From Lachnospiraceae bacterium UBA6998 (GTDB lineage: Bacteria > Bacillota > Clostridia > Lachnospirales > Lachnospiraceae): 38,838 nt of DNA. A model generated the notes under the pieces. That model worked only from the letters and a program-made list of their open reading frames with translations, was not told the DNA's origin and did not search any database. The stretch covers positions 1-38,838 of the forward strand of contig DJXS01000091.1 in the NCBI GenBank assembly GCA_002448395.1. Reading direction: 5' to 3'. Below, in pieces: positions 23,926-32,687 of this stretch (position 1 is the first letter of the stretch; every line of letters starts with the position of its first letter). Made by a program: the position numbers and the translations under genes.

Positions 23926-25782
23926 TCAGTTTCTTGTCCTGTTTATGATCTTCGATACGATCGAATCCGCGTCGATTCCGGTCAGCCGGTATAGTTCCTG
24001 GGGAGAGCCGTGTGTGACAAAGGTATCCGGAATGGCGATCTGCAGAAGTTCCACATCCAGATCCTGCTCCGCGTACCACGCGGCGACATGCTCTCCGAAA
24101 CCGCCGCTGTGCACATTCTCTTCCATCGTCACGATCATGGAATACTTTCCTGCCGCTTCCCACAAAAGGTCTGTATCCATGGGCTGTACGAAGCGGGCAT
24201 TGGCAATGGAACAGGCAAGTCCCTGCTCCTTCAGCGTCTCTCTGACTTTAAGCGCTGTTTTGACCATACTGCCGACTGCCAGAAGGAGGATTCCGCCTTC
24301 GTCGTACAGCATTTCCGCCTTTCCCTCTTCGATCGGCGCGCGATGCCCTTCGAGCCCTTTATAAGCAGATCCGCGGGGATAGCGGATCGCTGCCGGACGT
24401 CCGAGATTCATTGCAAACCTCAGCATATCCCGCAATTCCTGCCCGTTCTTGGGCGCCATGACTGTCAGGCCCGGTACCGATGAAAAATAGGAAAGATCAA
24501 ATATTCCCTGGTGCGTTTCACCGTCCGCGCCGACAAGACCTGCCCTGTCAACTGCAAACACGACCGGCAGCTGCTGCAGACATACATCCTCCACGATCTG
24601 GTCGTATGCGCGCTGCAGGAAGGTCGAGTATACGGCAAATATCGGTTTGAGACCGCCGGCAGCAAGACCGGCCGCAAATGTTACCGCGTGCTGTTCGGCA
24701 ATACCCACGTCAAAAAATCTCTTGGGGTGCATGACGTGGAAAGAATGAAGTCCCACGCCGTCCTCCATGGCAGCCGTGATCGCCACCATTGAAGGGTCAG
24801 CTTCCGCGATCTTGAGGATCTCAGTAGAGAATACGTCTGTATAAGTTTCAACTTTCTCAGACTTCGCGGGCAGCCCTGTTTTGACAATAAAAGGCGGTGT
24901 CCCGTGGAAGCGGGATGGCTTTCTCTCCGCCGGCAGGTAGCCCTTTCCCTTTTTGGTGCAGACGTGGATCAAAACAGTTTTATTGACTCGCTTGGCGTCC
25001 TCGATGGATTTCACGATGCTCTTTATATTGTGCCCGTCGATCGGCCCGAGGTAAGTGATCCCCATCTCTTCAAAGTACATTCCGGGTACCATGAGCGATT
25101 TGAGTGACTGCTTCGCGCGGCTGATTCCCTTTACTACGCCGGGGACCGCGTCATTGAGCGAATCATGGATCTTGTCCCTTAACTGGATATATCCGTCCGA
25201 AGTCCTGATCTCGCTGAGATAGCTGGACATCCCTCCCACATTAGGAGAGATGGACATCTTGTTGTCATTGAGGATAATGATCAGGTTCGAATTGAGTCTG
25301 GATGCGTCATTGAGCCCTTCGTAGGCAAGACCGCCTGTCATAGCTCCGTCTCCGATCACGGCGACGATCGTTCTCTTCTCTCCGAGCAGATCCCTCGCCC
25401 TCGCCATTCCGAGAGCCGCGCTGATCGATGTGGAACTGTGTCCCGAATCAAACACGTCAGTATCACTCTCAGACCGCTTGGGGAATCCGCTGATCCCGCC
25501 ATACTGGCGGAGCTTATCGAAGCCATCCTTACGGCCTGTCAGAATTTTGTGCGTGTAAGACTGGTGTCCTACGTCCCATACGATCTTGTCCTGCGGAAGA
25601 TCCAGCGTAAGATGCAGTGCCATCGTGAGCTCAACCGCTCCCAGGTTGCTGGCGAGATGCCCTCCCGTCATGCTGACTTTGCGAACCAGAAACCGCCTGA
25701 TCTCCTCGGCCAGGTTGTCTAATTCATCAGGTGCTATTTCCTTTATATCATTAGGTCCTTGTATTTGATCGAGCAGTGCCAT
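23926..25782 (-). CDS. dxs: 1-Deoxy-D-xylulose 5-phosphate synthase
   Basis: First enzyme of the MEP pathway: thiamine-diphosphate-dependent condensation of pyruvate with glyceraldehyde 3-phosphate. ATG 25782 (MALLDQIQGPNDIK) has an AAGGAG site and gives 618 residues, the normal length. Diagnostic segments are the early His in GHQSYTHKILTGR, the ThDP motif GDGAMTGGLAYEGLND ending in LNDN, DVGIAEQHAVTFAAGLA (Glu that activates ThDP), VFAVDRAGLVGADGETHQG, and the C-terminal transketolase domain with EENVHSGGFGEHV. A minus-strand TATAAT lies in the upstream gap. It heads the dxs-dxr operon and is divergent from murT. Confidence 0.97.
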   Translation of the reverse strand: MALLDQIQGPNDIKEIAPDELDNLAEEIRRFLVRKVSMTGGHLASNLGAVELTMALHLTLDLPQDKIVWDVGHQSYTHKILTGRKDGFDKLRQYGGISGFPKRSESDTDVFDSGHSSTSISAALGMARARDLLGEKRTIVAVIGDGAMTGGLAYEGLNDASRLNSNLIIILNDNKMSISPNVGGMSSYLSEIRTSDGYIQLRDKIHDSLNDAVPGVVKGISRAKQSLKSLMVPGMYFEEMGITYLGPIDGHNIKSIVKSIEDAKRVNKTVLIHVCTKKGKGYLPAERKPSRFHGTPPFIVKTGLPAKSEKVETYTDVFSTEILKIAEADPSMVAITAAMEDGVGLHSFHVMHPKRFFDVGIAEQHAVTFAAGLAAGGLKPIFAVYSTFLQRAYDQIVEDVCLQQLPVVFAVDRAGLVGADGETHQGIFDLSYFSSVPGLTVMAPKNGQELRDMLRFAMNLGRPAAIRYPRGSAYKGLEGHRAPIEEGKAEMLYDEGGILLLAVGSMVKTALKVRETLKEQGLACSIANARFVQPMDTDLLWEAAGKYSMIVTMEENVHSGGFGEHVAAWYAEQDLDVELLQIAIPDTFVTHGSPQELYRLTGIDADSIVSKIINRTRN

Positions 25783-25868
25783 CGGCAACTCTCCTTTCAA
25801 CTCCCGTGTATGTAGATTAGTGCTATTCTATTATACTATCTTTATCGGCTTTTTTCATTCTTTAGCGG

Positions 25869-25899
25869 AAAGTTGGCAAAATCTTCAGTTTCCAACTTT
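25869..25899. promoter_or_regulatory. Dyad in the dxs-murT divergent region
   Basis: AAAGTTGG (25869-25876) and CCAACTTT (25892-25899) form 8-bp arms 15 bases apart. Possible operator for one or both divergent units. Confidence 0.35.
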
Positions 25900-25956
25900 T
25901 ACGTCTGGTGCTAAAATGCACAATAGTAAGTTACTGTCTAATATAAATAGCATTCT

Positions 25957-25971
25957 GCCGCCTCAGGCGGC
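25957..25971 (+). promoter_or_regulatory. GC hairpin in the murT leader
   Basis: GCCGCC-TCA-GGCGGC lies 15 bases before the murT start codon, where the ribosome binding site (GGTGAT) is weak. It could limit translation. Confidence 0.35.
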
Positions 25972-25986
25972 CAAAACGGTGATCAT

Positions 25987-27366
25987 ATGAAAAAACCAAA
26001 TAAGATTCAGACCATACTGTCTGTTGCATCCTGTAAACTTACCCGCGGGATCCTTCGAAAGACAGGCCGCGGCGGCACGGCGCTTCCCGGCATAGTTGCC
26101 ATGAAGGTCGCGAAGAATATTCTGGCTGTTCCCGCCTCCGAAATGGATATTATAGTTGTCACCGGCACAAACGGCAAGACCACGACCTGCAACATGATCG
26201 AACACGCTCTTTCTGAGAACGGCCACGACTGCCACCGTGACAAATCGGGTGCGAACCTGCTTCACGGTATCGCTTCCGATCTGGTCTGTGACACAAACTG
26301 GCTCGGCAAACCCAGGAACCGCTATGCGGTACTCGAAGTTGACGAGGCGGCCCTCAAACAGGTCGTTCCTTATATCCGCCCCAAAGTGATCGTGGTAACA
26401 AATCTGTTCACTGATCAGGCTGACCGTTTCGGCAGCGTGGAGAATACTCTCGCCGAGATCCGCAAAGGCGTTAAGCGCAGTCCGGGATCCGTTCTCGTTC
26501 TCAACGCAGAGGATACACAGTCTGCTTCGCTTGCACTGGATGTCCCCAATAAAGTTGTCTGGTACGGCCTTGAGCAGTCTGTAGGCGAACAGGGCCAAAC
26601 TGACCTCTCCGACGCGGGCAGGTGCCCTAAATGCGGCGGTGAATACGAATATGACTATCATATTTACGCGCACCTCGGAGGTTTCCGCTGTCCCAAGTGC
26701 GGCTACTGCCGTCACACTCCGGATGTCGCTGTCACCTCCATTGACAAGATGGGCACGGACGGCAGCATGATCCACATGCGCACGGACGGCAGTGAAGAAG
26801 AGGTCTTCGTATCTCTTCCCGCCGTATACAATATTTACAATGCCGCCGCATGCGTTGCCGCGATAAAGGCGCTCGGTTTCCCCGCGCAGGAAGCGATCCA
26901 GTCTCTTTCCAATGTGCGCTCCGCTTTTGGCCGTATGGAGACTTTTGAACTCGGCGGCAATGTCCTGCAGATGATCCTTGTAAAGAATCCTGCCGGATGC
27001 AACCAGGCTTTCACCTATGTGACCAGCTTCAAGGATCCCTTTAATGCGGTCCTCTGCCTCAACAACAGGACCGGAGACGGCCACGACTTCTCCTGGATCG
27101 AAAATACAGACTACGAGAAGTTATGCTCGGATCCTTACCTACAGAAACTCTACGTTTGCGGTGACCGCGCGCAGGATCTCTACGACCGCCTTAAGAGGGC
27201 GGGCGCGGACGAAAGCCGCATGGAACTCGTCACCGATTATACGAAACTTGTCGACGAATTGGAGCATGAAAGCTGCACGACCTTCCTTCTCCCCAACTAC
27301 ACAGCCATGATGGAGCTGCGAACAGCCCTTGCTCCCAAGACCGGGAACAAGGAGTTCTGGGAGTAA
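25987..27366 (+). CDS. murT: MurT-type Mur ligase (lipid II isoglutaminyl synthase, ligase subunit)
   Basis: A 459-residue cytoplasmic ATP-dependent ligase. The P-loop VVTGTNGKTTTCNMIEH, YAVLEVDEAAL and VVTNLFTDQADRFG mark a Mur ligase. The four-cysteine zinc-ribbon insert (CPKCGG near residue 214, CPKCGY near 235) and the C-terminal NRTGDGHDFSWIENTDYE are specific to MurT. In known systems MurT works with the glutaminase GatD, usually encoded just downstream, to amidate the stem-peptide D-Glu of lipid II. Here murT is followed directly by a terminator and convergent glgA, so gatD is not adjacent. Family call firm; partner location unknown. Confidence 0.93.
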   Translation: MKKPNKIQTILSVASCKLTRGILRKTGRGGTALPGIVAMKVAKNILAVPASEMDIIVVTGTNGKTTTCNMIEHALSENGHDCHRDKSGANLLHGIASDLVCDTNWLGKPRNRYAVLEVDEAALKQVVPYIRPKVIVVTNLFTDQADRFGSVENTLAEIRKGVKRSPGSVLVLNAEDTQSASLALDVPNKVVWYGLEQSVGEQGQTDLSDAGRCPKCGGEYEYDYHIYAHLGGFRCPKCGYCRHTPDVAVTSIDKMGTDGSMIHMRTDGSEEEVFVSLPAVYNIYNAAACVAAIKALGFPAQEAIQSLSNVRSAFGRMETFELGGNVLQMILVKNPAGCNQAFTYVTSFKDPFNAVLCLNNRTGDGHDFSWIENTDYEKLCSDPYLQKLYVCGDRAQDLYDRLKRAGADESRMELVTDYTKLVDELEHESCTTFLLPNYTAMMELRTALAPKTGNKEFWE

Positions 27367-27378
27367 AACAACTGCATG

Positions 27379-27417
27379 AAAATAGACCGGAACCTTTACA
27401 GGTTCCGGTCTATTTTT
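27379..27417. terminator. Bidirectional terminator between murT and glgA
   Basis: AAAATAGACCGGAACC pairs with GGTTCCGGTCTATTTT around a 6-base loop, with A/T runs on both sides. Confidence 0.9.
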
Positions 27418-27426
27418 ATGTCCTGA

Positions 27427-29376
27427 TTACTGTGTCATCTCTACATAGAGCTGGCGATACTGCTTCGCGGAAACTTCCCAGGAAACATCCTTGTTCATGT
27501 TGCGCTTGACCATCTCATCCCATGCTTCGCGATACTCGAAGTAGAGAGTCTTAGCTCTGTTGGTCGCATCCAGAAGGAGTCCGGACTCATATCTGTCAAA
27601 TGTGAAGCCGTTGCCTTCGCCTGTGTACTGGTTGAAAGGCTCAACCGTATCCTTGAGGCCACCGGTCTCGCGAACGATCGGCACTGTGCCGTAGTGCATA
27701 GCGATCAGCTGGGTCAGTCCGCAAGGCTCGAATCTGGAAGGAACGAAGAATGCGTCTGCGCCTGCATAGATGCCGTGCGCCAGGCTCTCGTCGTAAGCGA
27801 TGTATGCGCAGAAGCTTCCCTTGTACGCATTCTCATAATACCTGAAAGAATCCTCATAAACGGCATCGCCGGTACCCAGAACCACGACCTGCGTGTTTCC
27901 ATCCATCAGCTGGGGAACGATCGCGTTGACAAGGTCCAGACCTTTCTGGTCGGTCAGACGGGAAATCAGTCCGATCACGAACTTGTTCTCGTCCTGCTCA
28001 AGTCCCAGAGACTCCTGCATGGCCAGTTTGTTCTTTTTCTTCTTCTCAATGACATCTGTTACGTCATAGGGAGCTGCCAGCAGTTTGTCAGTGGAGGGAT
28101 CCCACATACCATAGTCGATACCATTTACGATACCGTGCAGTTTGCCGGAGTGATAGCGCAGGTGCGCGTCCAGATTCTCGCCGTAGAAAGGAGTCTGGAT
28201 TTCCTGTGCATAAGTTCCGCTGACAGTGGTGATCACGTTGGAGTAAGCCAGGCCGCCCTTGAACATATTGGCGTCATCATAGCCCTGCTTGAGAGCATCC
28301 TTGTTGAACACATAATCCGGAAGTCCCGACCAGTACTTGATGGTAGGGATATTGTAAATACCCTGGAACTTCAGGTTGTGGATCGTGATCATGACTTTAG
28401 CGCGGGCGATCGGCGTGTTGTCGAACATGGTGCGCAGATATACCGGAACAAGGCCTGCCTGCCAGTCGTGGCAGTGGATCACATCCGGGATCCAGTCCAT
28501 ATAATTGAGGGCTGCCAGAGCCGCTTTGCCAAAATAGCAATACTTCGGAATATCGTCAATGAGGTTCGTGTAAGGCTTGCCTACGCTGAAGAACTCCTCG
28601 TTGTCGATGAAGTCATAGACAACGCCGTCCCATACGTATTCCATAATGCCTACATAGTATGTGCGTCCGTCAGCGCAGAGATCCATATGGAACGCTCCCC
28701 GGTAAACCATCTTCTCCTGATACTTCTGAGGGATGCATTTATATCTGGGAAGGATGACCTTGACGTCGCAGTTCTGTGCTACCAGAGCCTTAGGAAGCGC
28801 ATACATAACGTCGCCGAGACCGCCGGTCTTTACGAAAGGATAGCACTCGGAACCGATAAACGCGATGCTTCTTCTGGGCTCGGGAAGAGGAGTGACCTCA
28901 GGAGCTTCCTCAACAACAGGTTCCTCGACCTTGATCTCCTCTGCGGGAGCAGCTTCGACCTTGATCTCCTCTGCGGGAGCTTCTGCCTTGACTTCTTCGA
29001 TGACAGGGGCAAGACCTTCCTTGATCTTCTCGGCTGCGGGATTGATTGCAGCTACGCTCTCCTCAGCTGCAGGGGCCTCAACCTTCTTGGCCGCTGCCTT
29101 CTTGGTAGTGGTCTTCTTAGCTGTGGTCTTGCGGGTAGTTGTCTTCTTCGCTGCCTTAGGAGCCTCTTTCTTCTTCTCGGAAGCATCGTCCTTTGCTGCC
29201 TTAGTCGTCTTAGCTGCAGCCTTCTTAGCTGTGGTCTTCTTAGCAGCAGTCTTCTTCTCTGCCTTGGGAGCCTCTTCCTTAGGTGCCTCTACGGCGGGAG
29301 CAGCTTCCTTGATCTCTTCGACTGCCTGTGTCGCTTTTTCTTCCGCTGCCTTCGCAGCTGCTTTTTTCTCGGCCAT
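27427..29376 (-). CDS. glgA: Glycogen synthase with histone-H1-like N-terminal extension
   Basis: ADP-glucose-dependent alpha-1,4-glucan synthase (GT5). The catalytic part starts near residue 169 (RRSIAFIGSECYPFVKTGG) and includes the KTGGLGDVMYALP nucleotide-sugar loop, VIHCHDWQAGLVP, GLISRLTDQKGLDLV and FVPSRFEPCGLTQLIAMHYG; its roughly 480 residues match normal GlgA. The first 168 residues are unusual: almost only Lys, Ala, Glu, Thr and Pro, with KKTTAKKAAAKTTKA-type runs like histone H1 or bacterial HctB, then an acidic repeat (EEIKVE twice). The start ATG has an AAAGGAGAG site and frame and codon use run through, so the extension seems to be translated. Its role is unknown: nucleic-acid, polymer or scaffold binding are possible. 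Confidence 0.93.
   Translation of the reverse strand: MAEKKAAAKAAEEKATQAVEEIKEAAPAVEAPKEEAPKAEKKTAAKKTTAKKAAAKTTKAAKDDASEKKKEAPKAAKKTTTRKTTAKKTTTKKAAAKKVEAPAAEESVAAINPAAEKIKEGLAPVIEEVKAEAPAEEIKVEAAPAEEIKVEEPVVEEAPEVTPLPEPRRSIAFIGSECYPFVKTGGLGDVMYALPKALVAQNCDVKVILPRYKCIPQKYQEKMVYRGAFHMDLCADGRTYYVGIMEYVWDGVVYDFIDNEEFFSVGKPYTNLIDDIPKYCYFGKAALAALNYMDWIPDVIHCHDWQAGLVPVYLRTMFDNTPIARAKVMITIHNLKFQGIYNIPTIKYWSGLPDYVFNKDALKQGYDDANMFKGGLAYSNVITTVSGTYAQEIQTPFYGENLDAHLRYHSGKLHGIVNGIDYGMWDPSTDKLLAAPYDVTDVIEKKKKNKLAMQESLGLEQDENKFVIGLISRLTDQKGLDLVNAIVPQLMDGNTQVVVLGTGDAVYEDSFRYYENAYKGSFCAYIAYDESLAHGIYAGADAFFVPSRFEPCGLTQLIAMHYGTVPIVRETGGLKDTVEPFNQYTGEGNGFTFDRYESGLLLDATNRAKTLYFEYREAWDEMVKRNMNKDVSWEVSAKQYRQLYVEMTQ
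28930..28984 (-). repeat. In-gene direct repeat in the glgA extension
   Basis: A 27-base unit beginning ACCTTGATCTCCTCTGCGGG occurs twice in tandem, separated by one or two codons of difference. It codes for two copies of PAEEIKVE. Confidence 0.75.
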
Positions 29377-29550
29377 ACCCTTTCTCTCCTTTAAAAACGT
29401 GTTTGTGAATAGTTAATATGAAATACATTAAAAATGCTATTCTGTTCTCTATCATTATACACGACACAGGAACATCTTTTAAAGCGGTATATCGGCTAAA
29501 TACACTCAAAATGCCTTAATTTACCACAATTTCAGAGCCTGACGCCGCTG

Positions 29551-30675
29551 TTATCTTCTCCTGGGCTGAGCCGCCTCTTTAAGAAGCGCCTCCCACTCTT
29601 TTACGATGGCGCGGTCGTCAAAATAGTTGATCCTCATCGCTTTGCGGACGCGCTCAAGGGTGCGGTTTGTCTTCTCCTGCGCTCTGAGGGTTCCCTCTCT
29701 GAGAATGTCGTAAACGCTGTCGATATCAGCGGCCCATTTTTCTCTCTCCGCGCGGATGGGGCTCAGTTCCTCCTCCAGTACATTTATCAGGAACTTCTTG
29801 CAGACGCCGTCTCCAAGTCCGCCGCGGCGGTAATGCTCCTTCATCTCCTCGAGATTGGCGTACTCGGGCAGATACTCCGCGAAATGTGCGTCTGTGCAGA
29901 AAGCGTCCAGATAAGTGAATACGACATTCCCTTCTGTATGTCCGGGATCCTCGATGCGAAGATGCGTGGGATCTGTGAACATCTTGCCATTGATCTGTTT
30001 TTTGACAGTTTTGGCAGAGTCACTCAGGTAGATGCAGTTTCCGAGCGATTTGCTCATCTTGGCCTTGCCGTCCACGCCGGGAAGTCTGCGCTGAGTCTCG
30101 TTCTCGGGGATCATCGCCTTGGGCATGACAAGCGTCTCGCCATATGTGTTATTGAACTTCTGAACGATCTCCCTGGTCTGCTCGAGCATCGGAAGCTGAT
30201 CCTCTCCCACAGGCACGACTGTCGCGTCAAAAGCGGTGATGTCCGCCGCCTGGGAGACGGGATAAGTAAAGAAACCTGCCGGAAGTCCCTCATCCGCGAA
30301 GCCGCGCATCTGCATTTCCGCTTTGACGGTGGGATTGCGGGAAAGACGGGCTGTTGTCACGAGGTTCATGTAATAGAAGGTCAGAGCGTGAAGAGCCGGC
30401 AGAGCGGACTGAACGCAGATCGTGGTCTTTGCAGGGTCAATTCCCACAGACAGATAATCCAGGACCACATTGATGATATTGTCCCTGATCTTGCCGGGGT
30501 TATCGGCGTTGTCGGTCAGCGCCTGGTCATCGGCGATCAGGATGTTGATCTCATCATATTTACCGGAGTTCTGAAGCTCGACGCGGCGCTTCAATGAGCC
30601 GACATAGTGACCAAGGTGAAGGCGTCCCGTGGGGCGGTCACCTGTCAGGATAATCTGTTTCTGTGTTTCGTTCAT
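29551..30675 (-). CDS. trpS: Tryptophanyl-tRNA synthetase
   Basis: Class I synthetase charging tRNA-Trp. The 374 residues include the HIGH-type motif in TGDRPTGRLHLGHYVGSL, the tryptophan-pocket region GFFTYPVSQAADI with VPVGEDQLPMLEQTREI, and KMSKSLGNCIYL. The C-terminal anticodon-binding region ends with a basic tail. It belongs to the longer GDRPTG-type TrpRS found in many Firmicutes. The 110-base gap upstream contains no T-box leader. It is downstream of tdk in the same direction; whether they share a transcript is unclear. Confidence 0.96.
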   Translation of the reverse strand: MNETQKQIILTGDRPTGRLHLGHYVGSLKRRVELQNSGKYDEINILIADDQALTDNADNPGKIRDNIINVVLDYLSVGIDPAKTTICVQSALPALHALTFYYMNLVTTARLSRNPTVKAEMQMRGFADEGLPAGFFTYPVSQAADITAFDATVVPVGEDQLPMLEQTREIVQKFNNTYGETLVMPKAMIPENETQRRLPGVDGKAKMSKSLGNCIYLSDSAKTVKKQINGKMFTDPTHLRIEDPGHTEGNVVFTYLDAFCTDAHFAEYLPEYANLEEMKEHYRRGGLGDGVCKKFLINVLEEELSPIRAEREKWAADIDSVYDILREGTLRAQEKTNRTLERVRKAMRINYFDDRAIVKEWEALLKEAAQPRRR

Positions 30676-30785
30676 CAGTGTATGTTCCTTTCTGTTTATG
30701 ATTTCTATTCTTTATATCTTTCTTTTTTACTCGACAGAATCATGTTAAACGATTCGTAAATTGTTTACAAGAAAAACCGCCCTTT

Positions 30786-31346
30786 TTACTCTTTTGACAG
30801 CCTGTTGTCCCCGTTCCTTATAAGGATCCTGCGCAGGCATCTGCGGCACAGGGACATGTAGCCCTCGTCTCCCACAAGGACTTCCGACTCCTTGTTTCCG
30901 TCATAATAGGTATAGATCGCCTTGCGGCCGCAGACATTGCAGGAAGAGTAGGTGTTGATGATCTTGTCACTGATCGCGAGGATCTGCGGCATGAGGCCGA
31001 AGGGCTCCTGCTCCGAAGTCATATTGAGGCCGGCGCAGTAAATATCGATATCGTCCATGATCGACAGTTTGAGCAATGTCTTGACGCTTCCTTTCATGAA
31101 CTGGATCTCGTCGATAAAGATATTCGTGATATCCTCATTGACATAATTTACGATCTCTTCAAGCTCTTTGATGCAGATCGCGTCGATATACTTGCTGCTT
31201 CCCTTGCTCCTGATGATCCCCTCGTCTCTGGTGTCGACCTTGGGCTTGAAGACGAGAATACTGTCCTTGTTGTAGATCTTATTGTAGTATTTGATCATCG
31301 TCTCGCTTTTACTGCTGTGCATCGGGCCTGTAAAAGTTGTAATCAT
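30786..31346 (-). CDS. tdk: Thymidine kinase (type II)
   Basis: Salvage kinase converting thymidine to dTMP. ATG 31346 (MITTFTGPMHSSKSETM) is chosen over an in-frame upstream ATG because it places the P-loop at the usual distance and gives 186 residues, normal for TK1-like enzymes. P-loop GPMHSSKS, the Walker B-like FIDEIQFM, and zinc cysteines in CNVCGRKA and CRRCL support it. The lasso loop is also visible (YTYYDGN...VLVGDEGY). The P-loop has Ser where most have Gly (GPMFSGKS), a minor variant. A weak AGGAATGG site lies upstream. Confidence 0.92.
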   Translation of the reverse strand: MITTFTGPMHSSKSETMIKYYNKIYNKDSILVFKPKVDTRDEGIIRSKGSSKYIDAICIKELEEIVNYVNEDITNIFIDEIQFMKGSVKTLLKLSIMDDIDIYCAGLNMTSEQEPFGLMPQILAISDKIINTYSSCNVCGRKAIYTYYDGNKESEVLVGDEGYMSLCRRCLRRILIRNGDNRLSKE

Positions 31347-31404
31347 ATTCGCACCATTCCTGTCAATTGTACCTGCGTAAGCAAGGATCTGTCTTACCGT
31401 CAAA

Positions 31405-31444
31405 AAGCGCACAGCGGAACAGAAAGCACTGTCCCCGTGCGCTT
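31405..31444 (-). terminator. udk terminator
   Basis: On the minus strand AAGCGCAC...GTGCGCTT with an inner GGGACAG/CTGTTCC pairing, followed by TTTTTG. Lies between udk and tdk. Confidence 0.8.
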
Positions 31445-31468
31445 AAAGATCTCCGATCCGTGATTTGC

Positions 31469-32092
31469 TTAATTCTGATTCTGCTCTTTGAGAAGCGTAT
31501 CGATCTTGACCTTTATCACATCGAAAGCAACGTCGTTGAGACCGCTGTTGATTACGAGATCCGCGCTGTATTTGGTCGGTTCCACGAAAATATAGTGCAT
31601 CGGCTTGACCGTCGTCAGATACTGCTTGGCAATTCCCTCGACGTCCCTGCCGCGCTCCTTCACGTCGCGGATGACCCTTCGAAGGATCCTCTCATCGGCG
31701 TCTGCGTCAACATAGATCTTGATGTTCATCAGCTCCTTGAGCCGCTCGTCATAGAGCACCAGAATGCCCTCTACCAGAATGACCTCGGCGGGCTTTATCA
31801 AAATAGTCTTATCCGTCCTGTTGTGGATCGTATAGTCATAGACCGGGCACTCTATGGATTCTCCTCTCTTGAGCTTCTTCAAATGCTCCACAAGAAGATC
31901 CGTCTCGAAGGAATCCGGATGGTCATAATTGATCAGCGCCCTCTCCTCCAGAGGGATGTCATCGTGCGCCTTATAGTAATTGTCATAATAGACAACAGAT
32001 ACACGGTCTCCGAACGCCTCTTTGATCCTGTTTGTAAAAGTCGATTTCCCGGATCCGGTTCCGCCGGCAATGCCGATCACGATGCTGTCCAT
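31469..32092 (-). CDS. udk: Uridine kinase
   Basis: Phosphorylates uridine and cytidine for pyrimidine salvage. The 207 residues match the family. The P-loop GIAGGTGSGKSTFTNRI opens the protein. The nucleoside-binding VVYYDNYYKAHDD, INYDHPDSFETDLL, YDYTIHNRT and LVEGILVLYDERL follow, with RRVIRDVKERGRD in the lid. AGGAAAAGG precedes the ATG. It lies upstream of tdk, but a terminator separates them. Confidence 0.95.
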   Translation of the reverse strand: MDSIVIGIAGGTGSGKSTFTNRIKEAFGDRVSVVYYDNYYKAHDDIPLEERALINYDHPDSFETDLLVEHLKKLKRGESIECPVYDYTIHNRTDKTILIKPAEVILVEGILVLYDERLKELMNIKIYVDADADERILRRVIRDVKERGRDVEGIAKQYLTTVKPMHYIFVEPTKYSADLVINSGLNDVAFDVIKVKIDTLLKEQNQN

Positions 32093-32202
32093 ATCCTTTT
32101 CCTCCCTTCAGAGCGCGCCGCTGTGATTCTCTGCTATATGATACCATTACGCCATGATATTTTCCACACTATGCGGCAACACTTTACGGCGGCAAAATAT
32201 AT

Positions 32203-32233
32203 AAAAAAAACTGCCAGAATTCTCTGACAGTTT
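32203..32233 (-). terminator. tRNA-Glu terminator
   Basis: On the minus strand AACTG-T-CAGA/TCTG-G-CAGTT hairpin followed by eight T, directly after the tRNA. Confidence 0.85.
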
Positions 32234-32237
32234 AGAG

Positions 32238-32309
32238 TAGCTCGTACGGGAATCGAACCCATGATTCCGCCGTGAGAGGGCGGCGTCTTGACCCCTTGAC
32301 CAACGAGCC
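32238..32309 (-). tRNA. tRNA-Glu (anticodon CTC)
   Basis: A 72-nt cloverleaf on the minus strand. It has acceptor GGCTCGT/ACGAGCT (first pair G-U), a D-arm with GGTCAAGGGGTCAAGAC, anticodon stem CCGCC/GGCGG around CTCTCAC (anticodon CTC), a T-arm with GGGTTCGATTCCC, and discriminator A. The 3' CCA is not encoded. It reads GAG codons. Confidence 0.93.
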
Positions 32310-32338
32310 ATATTATTGATTTGCTTGAAGCAAGAATT

Positions 32339-32367
32339 ACTTTACCATATGCTTCGCGGCGATGCAA
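32339..32367 (-). promoter_or_regulatory. tRNA-Glu promoter
   Basis: On the minus strand TTGCAT (32362-32367), 17 bp, TAAAGT (32339-32344). Confidence 0.6.
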
Positions 32368-32399
32368 GCATTTTTTCTCTATTTTTTCAAAAATAATAC

Positions 32400-32428
32400 T
32401 TGCATTTCCATTCAGAACGAACTATAAT
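32400..32428 (+). promoter_or_regulatory. tRNA-Lys promoter
   Basis: TTGCAT (32400-32405), 17 bp, TATAAT (32423-32428), 45 bases before the tRNA. Confidence 0.75.
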
Positions 32429-32473
32429 AACATTCGCTTCACAAATGAATTCCTTTGAGGAGCAGCACGATAT

Positions 32474-32546
32474 GCGCTTCTAGCTCAGCTGGTAGAGCAC
32501 CTGACTCTTAATCAGGGTGTCCAGGGTTCGAGTCCCTGGAGGCGCA
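32474..32546 (+). tRNA. tRNA-Lys (anticodon CTT)
   Basis: A 73-nt cloverleaf. It has acceptor GCGCTTC/GAGGCGC, D-arm AGCTCAGCTGGTAGAGC, anticodon stem CCTGA/TCAGG around CTCTTAA (anticodon CTT), a T-arm with AGGGTTCGAGTCCCT, and discriminator A. CCA is not encoded. Reads AAG codons. Confidence 0.95.
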
Positions 32547-32552
32547 CGAATG

Positions 32553-32595
32553 GACGCCGTGTCCGGGAAAGACTTCCGGTACGGTGTCTTTTTTT
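32553..32595 (+). terminator. tRNA-Lys terminator
   Basis: GACGCCGTGTCCGG pairs with CCGGTACGGTGTC (one mismatch), followed by seven T. Makes tRNA-Lys a single-gene unit. Confidence 0.9.
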
Positions 32596-32687
32596 GTGTA
32601 AAAATATCTCCTCTTAAAAGGACAGGCGCCCCGCTTTACAGCAGGGCGCCTGATTCTTCTGCTCTTAAGAGACTATTCGGCTCCTTA

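Noticed and set aside
27694..29394. A 566-residue open frame on the plus strand opposite glgA
   Set aside because: It mirrors glgA. Its Leu/Ser/Cys-rich end is the complement of the Lys/Ala-rich extension, and it has no family motifs or suitable ribosome binding site.
30676..30785. Tryptophan T-box leader before trpS
   Set aside because: The gap is only 110 bases and has neither the T-box sequence nor a terminator hairpin.
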